DNA of 22,186 nt, taken from the NCBI GenBank assembly GCA_964428885.1, contig CAYRZP010000021.1, positions 1-22,186 on the forward strand, given 5' to 3'. A program made the translations under genes and the position numbers. Below, in pieces: positions 9,625 to 17,218 of the stretch. The notes beneath the pieces were generated by a model. That model worked only from the letters and a program-made list of their open reading frames with translations, ran no database searches and was not told the origin of the DNA. The stretch is from JAQVQN01 sp964428885. GTDB lineage: Bacteria > Verrucomicrobiota > Kiritimatiellia > RFP12 > UBA1067. Numbering within the stretch: position 1 is the first letter of the stretch; each line of letters starts with the position of its first letter.

Positions 9625-12600
9625 TTAATTCAGTCCGCCGATGACCTTGAAATATTCGGACACCATTTCACGGTACTCCGCCGGGGCCTCGTCCGGCGAA
9701 GACGCCACCGCGTCGTCGGCGCCGTCGGCGCGACCGCCCGCCGCGCCCATATCCTGGCCGCTTATCCCGCTTTCAATAGACGTGTAGGTTACCGTCAACG
9801 ACTGCAAAGCTTTTTTGTGCAACTCCATAATCATGGCCGGCGCGGCGTTCTGCTTCTGCAGCAGGTCAATCTGCTTGCTGAACTCGATGTATTTCTTCAA
9901 GTCGTAGGTTTTCAGGTTGCGCAACTGCGCCTGGGCATAAACCGCCGCGGCGTTGCGAGTCAGTTGGGCGCGCGTGCTCTCGGGCGAGTCGCCCTCGACC
10001 TTGGTGTCGCGGCGCGTGCCGCCCTCGCCGCCCTCCATGCCCTTGTCCTGCGAATACCCGGAGTTCTTGCCGCCGCCCGTGGCCACCGCGTCAGAGTGCC
10101 CCTCTTCTTCGACATCCCCCGACTGGTTCGAATCCTGTGTGCGGCGCTTGTCGATATTATTGTCGCCCTCGTTGATCTTGCCCGCGCGCGCCATGACCTC
10201 GCCGTCAGACATGCCCTGCCGCCCGACCTGCGAACGCCCGTCCTGGTCCTTGTGTTCCGGCCGTTCGTTGCCCGATTTGCCCGCCGCGCTGTAATCGACG
10301 GTCTCGCCTTCGGCAATGCCCCAGCCAAAATCTGGGTTGGCCATGCCCTGGTTGGTGACTGAGTCGTCGGCCTTCTCCATCTCATCCTTTTCCTGCTCCA
10401 TCAGGTCGCCGATAATGTCCTGCAGCTCTTCCGGCATCGTCACCTGCCCGATCGGGCCTTTCATCTCCTCTTTGTCGATCGTCTCCATGTTGCGCTTAAC
10501 TTTGTCGGCCTTTGCGACCAGCCACATCTCCATCTCGTCGGCCTTCTGCCCGGTCATCATCATCATGTCCAGCAGCCAATCCTCCTTCTGCAGGCCGAGC
10601 TCAGTCACAGCGTTGGTGCCGGCCCCCTCTTCTTCCTGCTTCATCTCTTCGTAGGTCTGGAAAACGTCGGTCACCAGTTCGTTGACCGCGTCCAGTTCCG
10701 GCATGGCCTGCAGGTCGGTGGCCACCTTCAGCATGGCCTGAGCCATGTTGGCCTTCAGTTCCAGAATCTCCTCCAGCATGTCCTCGTCCAACTTCTCGGT
10801 CTTGTCGCCCTGACTGCCGGTCTCGCGCAGGGCGTCGACAACGCTGGCCTGCAAATCCTTCATCTTCTTGAGCGCCTGCCGCGCGTCCTTGATGATGGCC
10901 AGGGCGTCTTCGGTTTTCTCTTGCGTGTCGCTCTCACGCCACTCCTTGAGGAACTCCGTCAGCGCCGCCAGATTGTTGGTCACCGCGTGTTGCGGCGGCA
11001 CAGCCTTGGCCGCACCTTCAGACTCCATCACTTCCGCGATATCCACCATGGCCGGATGCAGCCGCATCTCCACGGCCTTGTCCGCGACCAGGCCCATGAG
11101 CCGACCGAACTCCTCGTCCTTGCGGTCCATCTTGGCCTCGGAACGGCAGAACCCGATCATGGCGTCCATGTCCTGCGCCAGAAGATCCTGACGGTCGACC
11201 ACCGCTTCCGGCAACCCGACGCCTGACTTAGCCGATTTCAACGAGACATTCAGATTGGAAGTCTGGCCTTTGCGGATGCCTTCCAGCATGGCCAGGACGC
11301 CCGCCGCGGCCTGCGAGACCTCGCCCTTGTTCATGCTTTCATCGGCCTGGACAAGCAACCGCAGCACGGCGTTCTGCGCGTTGACCGCCGCCTGCGCGTT
11401 CGCGTCGCGCGTCTCGGACGAACCGCTCACCATGCGCGTCAGGCGCATGACCGCCTCAGGCAAAGGCTCTTTCAAAGCCCGCTCCAAAGACACCCGCGCC
11501 GCGCCGATGGACGCGTCGCGGCTCTTGAGCAGCTCGCCGGCGAAATTGCGGATCTCGCCCTGACTGGCGGCGGTCTCAGACCACGGCCGCTCGTCAAAAG
11601 TCGGCAGTTCAGCGCGCAAACGGGAGGTCGCCCCGAGAACGGCACGTTGGCGGGCTATCAATTCAGCCAGCGTCTTGCGGGCCGCGCCGCGTTTTTCCTT
11701 GTCGTCCGCCATGAGCGACTTCAACGGCGCCGCCTCAAACTGTATCAGCGGGCTGACCGCGCGGTTGGGACCGCCTGCGGCAGCGTTGTCGTAAGCCACT
11801 ACGCGCAAAGCGGCAGACGCGGGAATGTCCTCGATCGCGCCAACCCACTTCTCGCTGAAACGCCGCTGCCCCCGCGCGTCCCACTCTTTCAGAACCTCGC
11901 CTTCCGCCGAAGGCTTGGCGCCCCTAGGCACACGCTCCAGACGCACCGCGCCCAGGCCGTATTCGTCCGAGGCCTCGAACTGTATCACCGGTATGGCGTT
12001 GGGCGTCAGCCGCGCGTTGTTGCCGGCCGGCGCGATCAGGCGTATCGCAGGCGCCCCGTCTTCCAGCAGCCTGTAACTGAACGGGACGCGCAGCTCCAGC
12101 CCGAAGCTGTCTTTCGCCACAACCTGGAACGCGCCGCCGTCATCGATCACCGCGGCACCGGCCCATACCGAGCGGTCCTGGCCGGGGGCCAGCCCCAGCC
12201 GCTCTTTCTCGAAGACCAGCTCGGCCCCGACAACCGGCCTGTTGCAGACCGCCTGGAACCGTGCCTGCGAATGCGCCGGGATCACGATCACGTTGGTCAT
12301 AGCCTCGAAACTCTGCGGCAGCAGCGCGGTGTAATCCGGCGGCGTCACGGTCATGCGCAACGCGGTCAAGGCCAGCGGCGGCACGGTGTCCACGGTGTAC
12401 TTGTCCGTGGGATAGGCGTCGCCGACCCTGAAACGGTATGACAACGAGGACGCGATCTTGGGAACGCGGTAGGTGAACTCCTCTGCCTTGCCGGTGACCT
12501 TGAGCTGCCCCACGCGTATCGTGGAACGGCGGTCATCTGACGGAAAGATGTCAATGTCCACGAACTGTCCCGCCCGCCCGCTGGCCTTCAACGTCAAATC

Positions 12601-13206
12601 GACTCCGCTGCCCTGCACGATGGTGGTGTTTTCAGGCAAAACCTCGATCACCTTGGCGAAAGTCGGCGGCGCGAGAGTGGAGAAAGGGTTCACCACGCGC
12701 CGCATCGAAACCGTCCAGGCGCTCCCCAGCACGAAGGCCGGCAACGCCAGCAACAGCAGCGCGACAGCGGCCGCCGCGCCGCCGCGTTGGCGCAGTTTCC
12801 GGTTTTTGATCTCGTGCAGCGGCAGCGCAGCGAACCCGGGGACGCCTTCGCACAAATAGGTTTTGAGCCAAGACGACGAAGATCCCTCGTCGGCGAAAAG
12901 CACATGGTTGATCAGATGGTTGTCGAGCTGCGGAAACTTGTTTTCAAGAAACGCGGCCACCGCCGCCGGCGTGCGCTTGTGGTTTAGCACCTTCACGAAC
13001 CATGCCGAGGCGGCCAGCGCCAGCACCGGCATGACCGAAGCCAGCGCCGCGCGCGCGAAAAACCGCGGACGCAACCAAACGTCAAGGGCGGTCATGACAA
13101 TCCATGCCGCCAGAAACACCGCCAGCGCGAAAATGAAATGCTCGAACATGCGCCAACGGTTGATCTTGCCGTTGATTTTATTCAGGTCATGGTCAAACTC
13201 AGACAT
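9625..13206 (-). CDS. DUF4175-like large membrane protein with coiled-coil, acidic C-terminal half
   Basis: 1193 aa. Three hydrophobic segments at about residues 21-43, 52-74 and 143-166 anchor it in the inner membrane. Residues about 170-470 form repeated Ig-like beta-domains (VLPENTTIVQGSGVDLTLKA; MTVTPPDYTALLP; IQFEASDEYGLGAVRLERVP), the arrangement seen in DUF4175/TIGR02302-type proteins encoded near MoxR genes. From about residue 500 to 930 the protein is helical and rich in Lys, Glu, Asp and Met (coiled coil), then a Gly/Asp/Glu/Asn-rich disordered stretch (about 930-1090) precedes a final helical segment and a short acidic tail. Function in the family is unclear; the topology suggests an inner-membrane protein with a large periplasmic domain. 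First gene of the minus-strand cluster, transcribed from the promoter at 13259-13287; GAGGGAAG lies upstream of its ATG. Confidence 0.8.
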   Translation of the reverse strand: MSEFDHDLNKINGKINRWRMFEHFIFALAVFLAAWIVMTALDVWLRPRFFARAALASVMPVLALAASAWFVKVLNHKRTPAAVAAFLENKFPQLDNHLINHVLFADEGSSSSWLKTYLCEGVPGFAALPLHEIKNRKLRQRGGAAAAVALLLLALPAFVLGSAWTVSMRRVVNPFSTLAPPTFAKVIEVLPENTTIVQGSGVDLTLKASGRAGQFVDIDIFPSDDRRSTIRVGQLKVTGKAEEFTYRVPKIASSLSYRFRVGDAYPTDKYTVDTVPPLALTALRMTVTPPDYTALLPQSFEAMTNVIVIPAHSQARFQAVCNRPVVGAELVFEKERLGLAPGQDRSVWAGAAVIDDGGAFQVVAKDSFGLELRVPFSYRLLEDGAPAIRLIAPAGNNARLTPNAIPVIQFEASDEYGLGAVRLERVPRGAKPSAEGEVLKEWDARGQRRFSEKWVGAIEDIPASAALRVVAYDNAAAGGPNRAVSPLIQFEAAPLKSLMADDKEKRGAARKTLAELIARQRAVLGATSRLRAELPTFDERPWSETAASQGEIRNFAGELLKSRDASIGAARVSLERALKEPLPEAVMRLTRMVSGSSETRDANAQAAVNAQNAVLRLLVQADESMNKGEVSQAAAGVLAMLEGIRKGQTSNLNVSLKSAKSGVGLPEAVVDRQDLLAQDMDAMIGFCRSEAKMDRKDEEFGRLMGLVADKAVEMRLHPAMVDIAEVMESEGAAKAVPPQHAVTNNLAALTEFLKEWRESDTQEKTEDALAIIKDARQALKKMKDLQASVVDALRETGSQGDKTEKLDEDMLEEILELKANMAQAMLKVATDLQAMPELDAVNELVTDVFQTYEEMKQEEEGAGTNAVTELGLQKEDWLLDMMMMTGQKADEMEMWLVAKADKVKRNMETIDKEEMKGPIGQVTMPEELQDIIGDLMEQEKDEMEKADDSVTNQGMANPDFGWGIAEGETVDYSAAGKSGNERPEHKDQDGRSQVGRQGMSDGEVMARAGKINEGDNNIDKRRTQDSNQSGDVEEEGHSDAVATGGGKNSGYSQDKGMEGGEGGTRRDTKVEGDSPESTRAQLTRNAAAVYAQAQLRNLKTYDLKKYIEFSKQIDLLQKQNAAPAMIMELHKKALQSLTVTYTSIESGISGQDMGAAGGRADGADDAVASSPDEAPAEYREMVSEYFKVIGGLN

Positions 13207-13258
13207 AAACCGCTTCCCTCGCTGCCCCTAAACGGGTCAGACTGCCAATAACAACTGA

Positions 13259-13287
13259 ATATTAACACAACGGCATGAACCTGTAAA
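13259..13287 (-). promoter_or_regulatory. Sigma70-type promoter of the MoxR/DUF4175 cluster
   Basis: On the minus strand TTTACA (13287-13282), a 17-base spacer, then TAATAT (13264-13259). Transcription would start near 13252, giving a leader of about 46 nt before the ATG at 13206. A run of nine G on the plus strand (13296-13304) sits just upstream and may be prone to indel error. Confidence 0.6.
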
Positions 13288-13470
13288 TCAGGGCTGGGGG
13301 GGGGCTCTACTTTTGAACGCATGCGGGTTTGCAGACCCGGCGAGCGAAAGTGGCGGTCGGGACTTGTGGACTGTCGTCCCCGGCGGGCAGTCCCCTTTTC
13401 CCGCGGAGACAGCTGATTACGGCAATATGGTTCGGAACGGGCCGCCGCGTACGGCTGGCTTGCACACAAA
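13288..13470. other. Intergenic spacer between yidC and the DUF4175-like gene, with small hairpins
   Basis: No open frame here looks real. Two short inverted repeats are visible: CGGGT/ACCCG at 13324-13339 (6-nt loop) and GGACTG/CAGTCC at 13368-13393 (14-nt loop, containing a second GGAC/GTCC pairing). Neither is followed by a T-run in the yidC direction, so they are weak terminator candidates. They resemble the GC-rich palindromic intergenic elements seen again at 19255-19297. Confidence 0.4.
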
Positions 13471-15258
13471 TCAGTCTTTTGCCTGACGCTCGGCATGTCG
13501 GCGCTGCTGACGGGTCAGGGGCGCTTCAACCGTGACGGCCTCCACGGCGGCATTGTGCGCGCTTTTGCGCCGCATCATCCACATCTGGACAATGGAAAGC
13601 ACCTGGCTGACGGTCCAGTACAATGACAGCGCCGAAGGGAAACTGTAAAACATGAACAGCATCATTATCGGCATCATCACCATCATCATCTTCTGCTGCT
13701 GCGGGTCGCCGGCCGACGGCGTCAGATAGCTCTGCAAAGCCATGGTTCCCGACATCAGGATCGGCAGGATGTTGATCGGGATCGGCAACACCTCCGCGAA
13801 CAGGTTTTCCGGCTCGCTCAAATCGGATATCCACAGGAAAGGCGCGTACCGCAACTCCACCGCGCTGCGCAGGACCGTGAACAGGGCGATGAACACCGGT
13901 ATCTGTATCAGCATCGGCAGACAGCTCGACATGGGATTGACCTTGTTCTCACGATACATCGCCCACGTCTCCTGCTGCAGTTTCTGCGGATTGCCCTTGA
14001 ACTTGGCCTGAAGCTCCTTGAGCTTGGGCTGGATCTCCTGCATCTTCTTCATGCTCTTGGTGCTGTGGTGCGTCAAAGGCCAGAAGATGATGCGCACCAG
14101 AAAAGTCAGCAGGATGATCGCCACGCCGTAATCGGGAATCAAGCGGTGGAAAAAATTAAGGGTCGGCACCAGCAGCTTGCAGAACCAGGTGAAAAAACCG
14201 AACTGCATCACGGCGTCCATCCCGTTGCCCATGGCCTGCAAGAGCGCGAGCTTCTTCGGCCCTACATACAGCGTGTATTCGCGGCTGTAGATTTCCCCCT
14301 GACCCAAAATCCGCCCAGGGTAATACACGCGCGCCGAAACGCTACTTAAAGTGTACGACGGCTTGGAAGTGTCGCGCGAAACCTTGACCGCAAACCCGCT
14401 GTTGGTCTCCGAAGAAGAAAATCCCGCGACGAAAAACCGCGATTTTATCGCGACCCAGCTCTGCGGCTCCTTGACCGGCAGCGTGACGCTTTCCGGCATG
14501 CCTTGGGCGGACGCCTTGCCGCCGCACCCGAAGCCGCCGACCGCTCCAGACAAAAATTGCTTGGTCGCCTTTTCCTTATCCCAATAACGAGCCTTGGCTT
14601 TTTCAAAGGCCGGCAGCGAGTCAACCGACAACATGTCGTTCTTGGATCCGCCGCGCTCCATCACCCCGACCGAGACGCTGTTGGTCCCCAGCGCCAGCAC
14701 CTTGTCCCCCGCGTTTCGCAGGGAGTCGGTGACCTTGACACGGTAATCCTTCTGCAGTTCGATCACGCGCGTCACGGCCAGCCCGCCGCCGGTCACGCTT
14801 TTTAAAGTCACGGCCCTGCCGTCCGCCCCGCGCTCCACCTCATACGCCGCGTTGGGCGCCAGACCCGCCACCCCCGCCAGCTCCAAGCCCGGCGCGGCGC
14901 TGAAATCGAGCTTCACCGGCGGATTGTCCGGCCCCGGCTTCCCGGTGAAAGATGTGTAGCCGCTGAGCGTGGCGCTTTTGAGCACCGCCCCGTGCGAAGA
15001 CACCGCCAACGTCATCTCGTCGCTGACAAGATCAATCACCCGCTCTTCCACGGCGGGCGCGGGCGGCGCCGGCGCGGGCACCGGCGCGGCGGCCTTAAGC
15101 TCAACCGGCCGCGTCTCAACAGGCTGCGCGGCTTCAGCCGCCGGCCGCTGCGGCCCGCGTTCACGCGCCCTTTGCGCGGCAGTCCGGTTGCTGTAAAACA
15201 TCCACGCCACCAGAGCCAGCCCCAAAATGGCCGCCATCACTCTCTCTTGTCTGTTCAT
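13471..15258 (-). CDS. yidC: Membrane protein insertase YidC
   Basis: 595 aa, the size of a Gram-negative YidC with a periplasmic domain. An N-terminal membrane anchor (about residues 7-24) is followed by a Pro/Ala linker (about 45-75), a beta-rich periplasmic domain, and the conserved insertase core from about residue 355. The core includes YGVAIILLTFLVRIIFWPLT with the conserved membrane-groove Arg, the cytoplasmic helical hairpin (MKKMQEIQPKLKELQAKFKG), NPMSSCLPMLIQIPVFIALF, and a final hydrophobic block ending QVLSIVQMWMMRRK. It inserts and folds inner-membrane proteins, with or without SecYEG. It lies 19 bp after yidD in the conserved rpmH-rnpA-yidD-yidC order. The Shine-Dalgarno is only AGG, about 8 nt upstream. 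Confidence 0.97.
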   Translation of the reverse strand: MNRQERVMAAILGLALVAWMFYSNRTAAQRARERGPQRPAAEAAQPVETRPVELKAAAPVPAPAPPAPAVEERVIDLVSDEMTLAVSSHGAVLKSATLSGYTSFTGKPGPDNPPVKLDFSAAPGLELAGVAGLAPNAAYEVERGADGRAVTLKSVTGGGLAVTRVIELQKDYRVKVTDSLRNAGDKVLALGTNSVSVGVMERGGSKNDMLSVDSLPAFEKAKARYWDKEKATKQFLSGAVGGFGCGGKASAQGMPESVTLPVKEPQSWVAIKSRFFVAGFSSSETNSGFAVKVSRDTSKPSYTLSSVSARVYYPGRILGQGEIYSREYTLYVGPKKLALLQAMGNGMDAVMQFGFFTWFCKLLVPTLNFFHRLIPDYGVAIILLTFLVRIIFWPLTHHSTKSMKKMQEIQPKLKELQAKFKGNPQKLQQETWAMYRENKVNPMSSCLPMLIQIPVFIALFTVLRSAVELRYAPFLWISDLSEPENLFAEVLPIPINILPILMSGTMALQSYLTPSAGDPQQQKMMMVMMPIMMLFMFYSFPSALSLYWTVSQVLSIVQMWMMRRKSAHNAAVEAVTVEAPLTRQQRRHAERQAKD

Positions 15259-15277
15259 GCTGCTAACCTGTATAACT

Positions 15278-15571
15278 TCAACGTTCGGCGTTCAAGTTGC
15301 CCGTTCGCTTTTTCACGCTTCTTCGTGCCGGCGGCACCGGGTCAAATCCGGAAGCCCCGAACGGACGGCAGCGCAGCACCCTGCGGGCCGCCAGCCATCC
15401 GCCTCTGATCACGCCGTGTTTCTGCAGTGCCTCGATGCAATACGCGGAACAGGAAGGCTCAAAACGGCAGCAATTCCCCAAATGCGGCGAAATCACCGCC
15501 TGATAAGCCCGCACGAAATAAATCAACACGCCCTTAACCAGTACGCTGACGGCCAGACTTATCCGTTGCAT
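15278..15571 (-). CDS. yidD: Membrane protein insertion efficiency factor YidD
   Basis: 97 aa. It contains the conserved YidD core: YQAVISPHLGNCCRFEPSCSAYCIEALQKHG, then RGGWLAARRVLRCRPFGASGFDPVP (split here as two adjacent blocks). The three Cys of the NCCRFEPSCS block and the late Cys of RCRPFG are all present. ATG 15571 is chosen rather than the upstream in-frame GTG at 15586, because GGAGG lies 5 nt before it. YidD is a small membrane-associated protein that assists YidC-dependent insertion. It lies 36 bp after rnpA and 19 bp before yidC, the standard arrangement. The C-terminal ~18 residues are basic and unconserved. Confidence 0.95.
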   Translation of the reverse strand: MQRISLAVSVLVKGVLIYFVRAYQAVISPHLGNCCRFEPSCSAYCIEALQKHGVIRGGWLAARRVLRCRPFGASGFDPVPPARRSVKKRTGNLNAER

Positions 15572-15607
15572 ACGCGCCTCCGTCACCGTCCGGGTTCCGC
15601 CGCGCCA

Positions 15608-16003
15608 TCACGCCGTCAGCCCGGCGCGCCGAAATACCGCCTCAAGGTCCAACGCCACCTCACCGCAAATCCTCCCCTCGATGCCTTTACGCGCCACCAT
15701 AATCAGGTCGACATCGCCGGACAGCATGTGCCGCTTCAAACGGAATGCCTCCCGCATCAGCCGCTTGGCCCGATTGCGGTCAACCGCCCTGCGGAAAACC
15801 CGCTTTGAAACAACAACGCCGGCCTTGCGGCCGGCATCCGCCCCACGCGCGAACCAAACCAGCAGGGTCCGCCCGTAAACTTTCTTGCTCGCGGCGAAAA
15901 CGCTTTTGTATTTTGAAGATTCCAGCCGGCATCCGCCGGCCTTGCGAACGGGAACGCGTTCAATCTCATCTGATCCGAACATGCCGCCCCCCGGCATCCT
16001 CAT
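15608..16003 (-). CDS. rnpA: Ribonuclease P protein component
   Basis: 131 aa. The RNR signature RRAVDRNRAKRLMREAFR (about residues 70-87) is intact, preceded by LLVWFARG and GVVVSKRVF typical of the family, so the P-protein fold and RNA-binding surface are present. It binds the RNase P RNA and aids 5' maturation of tRNAs. The first ATG overlaps the rpmH stop as TAATG (16005-16001). Internal ATGs at residues 3 and 8 are possible; the first is kept because of the coupling overlap. The N-terminal extension of about 20 residues before the usual start region (RLESSKYKSVF) is not conserved in most homologues. Confidence 0.96.
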   Translation of the reverse strand: MRMPGGGMFGSDEIERVPVRKAGGCRLESSKYKSVFAASKKVYGRTLLVWFARGADAGRKAGVVVSKRVFRRAVDRNRAKRLMREAFRLKRHMLSGDVDLIMVARKGIEGRICGEVALDLEAVFRRAGLTA

Positions 16004-16140
16004 TACACCTGCGTCAAGCGCAGACGCCCCTTGCGGCGGCGGGCGCTGATGACCGCGCGGCCCCCTCTTGTGGCCATGCGGGCACGGAACCCGATCTTGC
16101 GCTTGCGCTTGATCTTAGATGGCTGCCACGTCATTTTCAT
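16003..16140 (-). CDS. rpmH: 50S ribosomal protein bL34
   Basis: 45 aa: MKMTWQPSKIKRKRKIGFRA then a basic tail ending RRRKGRLRLTQV. This is the canonical bL34 pattern, with Trp in place of the usual Tyr/Phe at position 5 and an extra Val at the end. A Shine-Dalgarno AGGAG lies 8 nt upstream of the ATG at 16140. It is too short for standard gene finders with a length cut-off but unambiguous. Its stop codon overlaps the rnpA start by one base, and it is the first gene of the operon. Confidence 0.97.
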   Translation of the reverse strand: MKMTWQPSKIKRKRKIGFRARMATRGGRAVISARRRKGRLRLTQV

Positions 16141-16183
16141 TTGTCGGTCTCCTAACCCAATTCATTGAAAAAAAAGGTTTTTT

Positions 16184-16212
16184 AGATTAGCACACATCCA
16201 TTGCGCGGTCAA
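16184..16212 (-). promoter_or_regulatory. Sigma70-type promoter of the rpmH-rnpA-yidD-yidC operon
   Basis: On the minus strand TTGACC (16212-16207), a 17-base spacer, TAATCT (16189-16184). Transcription would start near 16177, with an A/T-rich leader (A6-CC-T8) of about 37 nt before the rpmH ATG. The best promoter match in the window for a housekeeping operon. Confidence 0.7.
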
Positions 16213-16218
16213 CCCGCG

Positions 16219-16237
16219 CCGCAAACTATTTTTGCGG
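16219..16237. terminator. Hairpin downstream of the oxidase gene, possible terminator
   Basis: CCGCAAA and TTTGCGG (7-bp stem, 5-nt loop) lie 64 bp past the oxidase stop and just upstream of the rpmH -35 box. There is no clear T-run after it in the minus direction, so the terminator call is weak. The rest of the 160-bp spacer (16141-16300) holds the rpmH promoter and leader and no DnaA boxes that I can see. Confidence 0.35.
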
Positions 16238-16300
16238 GGGCACGCGCCTTTACGCGTTATGCATTTGCGGTTCTGTCGCGACGGTTGATCCGCAAGCGCA

Positions 16301-16987
16301 CTATCCGCCCTTGAGACGGCGGATCTCGTCCAGCGACCGGTTCATGTGGTCGCGCTCGTCCAGGCCCACCCGCCGCACGAGGTCCCCAAGCGACTTCTGG
16401 CGCGGATACCGGCTGAACCAGACCGATTCCACCGGCTCCTCGTCGAACTCGGGATGTTCCTGCGCGAAGAGCATGTACTCGTGCTCGGCGTGCGACTCGA
16501 AAGCCGCGTTCATAGCGAACGACCAGACCGGGTTTATGCGGTACATCAGGCGCGTCAGGCAGAAGTACACGCAGGTCATCTTGCGCGGCAGCAGGAAATG
16601 TCGGAACCATGAGAGCCGGATGCCTTTCTGCCGACACAGGTCGCTCCACAGCAGCATGTGCCACTGCTCGTTGTCCTGCGCCTCGCGCCCCATCCGAATA
16701 TGCCGCAATGCGGTCTCGATGCGCTCGCACGAGGGCGGACGGGTCGAGCAGTGCAACCGGGACAGCACTCCGTAGGAGACGTTTTCCCAAGCCCAGTAGG
16801 GATAACGCGCCAGAATCTCCAGCACCAAAACCTTCGGCAAAGATCGCCCCTCCCCGTACAAGACATCGAATGTCAGGAACATTATCTTAAGTGCCAGATT
16901 GGCCCGCAGCTTAGGTGTCGCGAGCGTCCGATCCTGTTCCGCCTTAAGGTCCAGATCCTTGCCCATGGTGTAATCCGCATCAGACAT
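16301..16987 (-). CDS. Alternative oxidase-family diiron protein (AOX/PTOX type quinol oxidase)
   Basis: 228 aa. It carries the six-ligand diiron site of alternative oxidases in the right order and spacing: Glu57 in VLEILARYPYWAW, Glu107 and His110 in AQDNEQWHMLL, Glu164 in FESHAEHEY, and Glu211 and His214 in DERDHMN. The surrounding text resembles plastid-type oxidases more than mitochondrial ones (LE..AR.PY.AF; NE.WH.LL; ESHA..EY). AOX is a monotopic inner-membrane quinol oxidase that reduces O2 to water without pumping protons. The start is ATG 16987, not the upstream in-frame GTG at 17014, because AGGAGG sits 5 nt before it; no signal peptide, as expected. Its neighbours are unrelated (rpmH operon, alpha-galactosidase), which hints at acquisition. 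Another ferritin-like diiron enzyme is possible, but the motif order favours AOX. Confidence 0.82.
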   Translation of the reverse strand: MSDADYTMGKDLDLKAEQDRTLATPKLRANLALKIMFLTFDVLYGEGRSLPKVLVLEILARYPYWAWENVSYGVLSRLHCSTRPPSCERIETALRHIRMGREAQDNEQWHMLLWSDLCRQKGIRLSWFRHFLLPRKMTCVYFCLTRLMYRINPVWSFAMNAAFESHAEHEYMLFAQEHPEFDEEPVESVWFSRYPRQKSLGDLVRRVGLDERDHMNRSLDEIRRLKGG

Positions 16988-17140
16988 ATCCACCTCCTGT
17001 CCCGTTATATTCACACACCCGCATTTTTAAGGCCAGCACACGCGACTGCGGCTGCTTCTGAATATAGACAACATATCAAAAGTTTATGCCCTAAGGCCAT
17101 ACCGGAAAATCCGCGGGAACCACCACTATTTTACCGGTGC

Positions 17141-17172
17141 CTATGGCCATAGTTTGATAATATATTCGCAAA
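17141..17172. promoter_or_regulatory. Two abutting palindromes, candidate operator between oxidase and alpha-galactosidase genes
   Basis: A perfect 12-bp palindrome CTATGGCCATAG (17141-17152) is followed without a gap by a 20-bp dyad TTTGnnAATATATTnnCAAA (17153-17172; 16 of 20 positions symmetric). The second ends 46 bp before the GH27 ATG. A half-related block CTAAGGCCATACCGG lies near 17091-17105. No good -35/-10 pair was found for either divergent gene, consistent with regulated, activator-dependent promoters. Regulator unknown. Confidence 0.5.
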
Positions 17173-17218
17173 TGCGCGGACACTGAAGCGTTCAGCATAA
17201 CCGTGAGAGGTTAAACAA

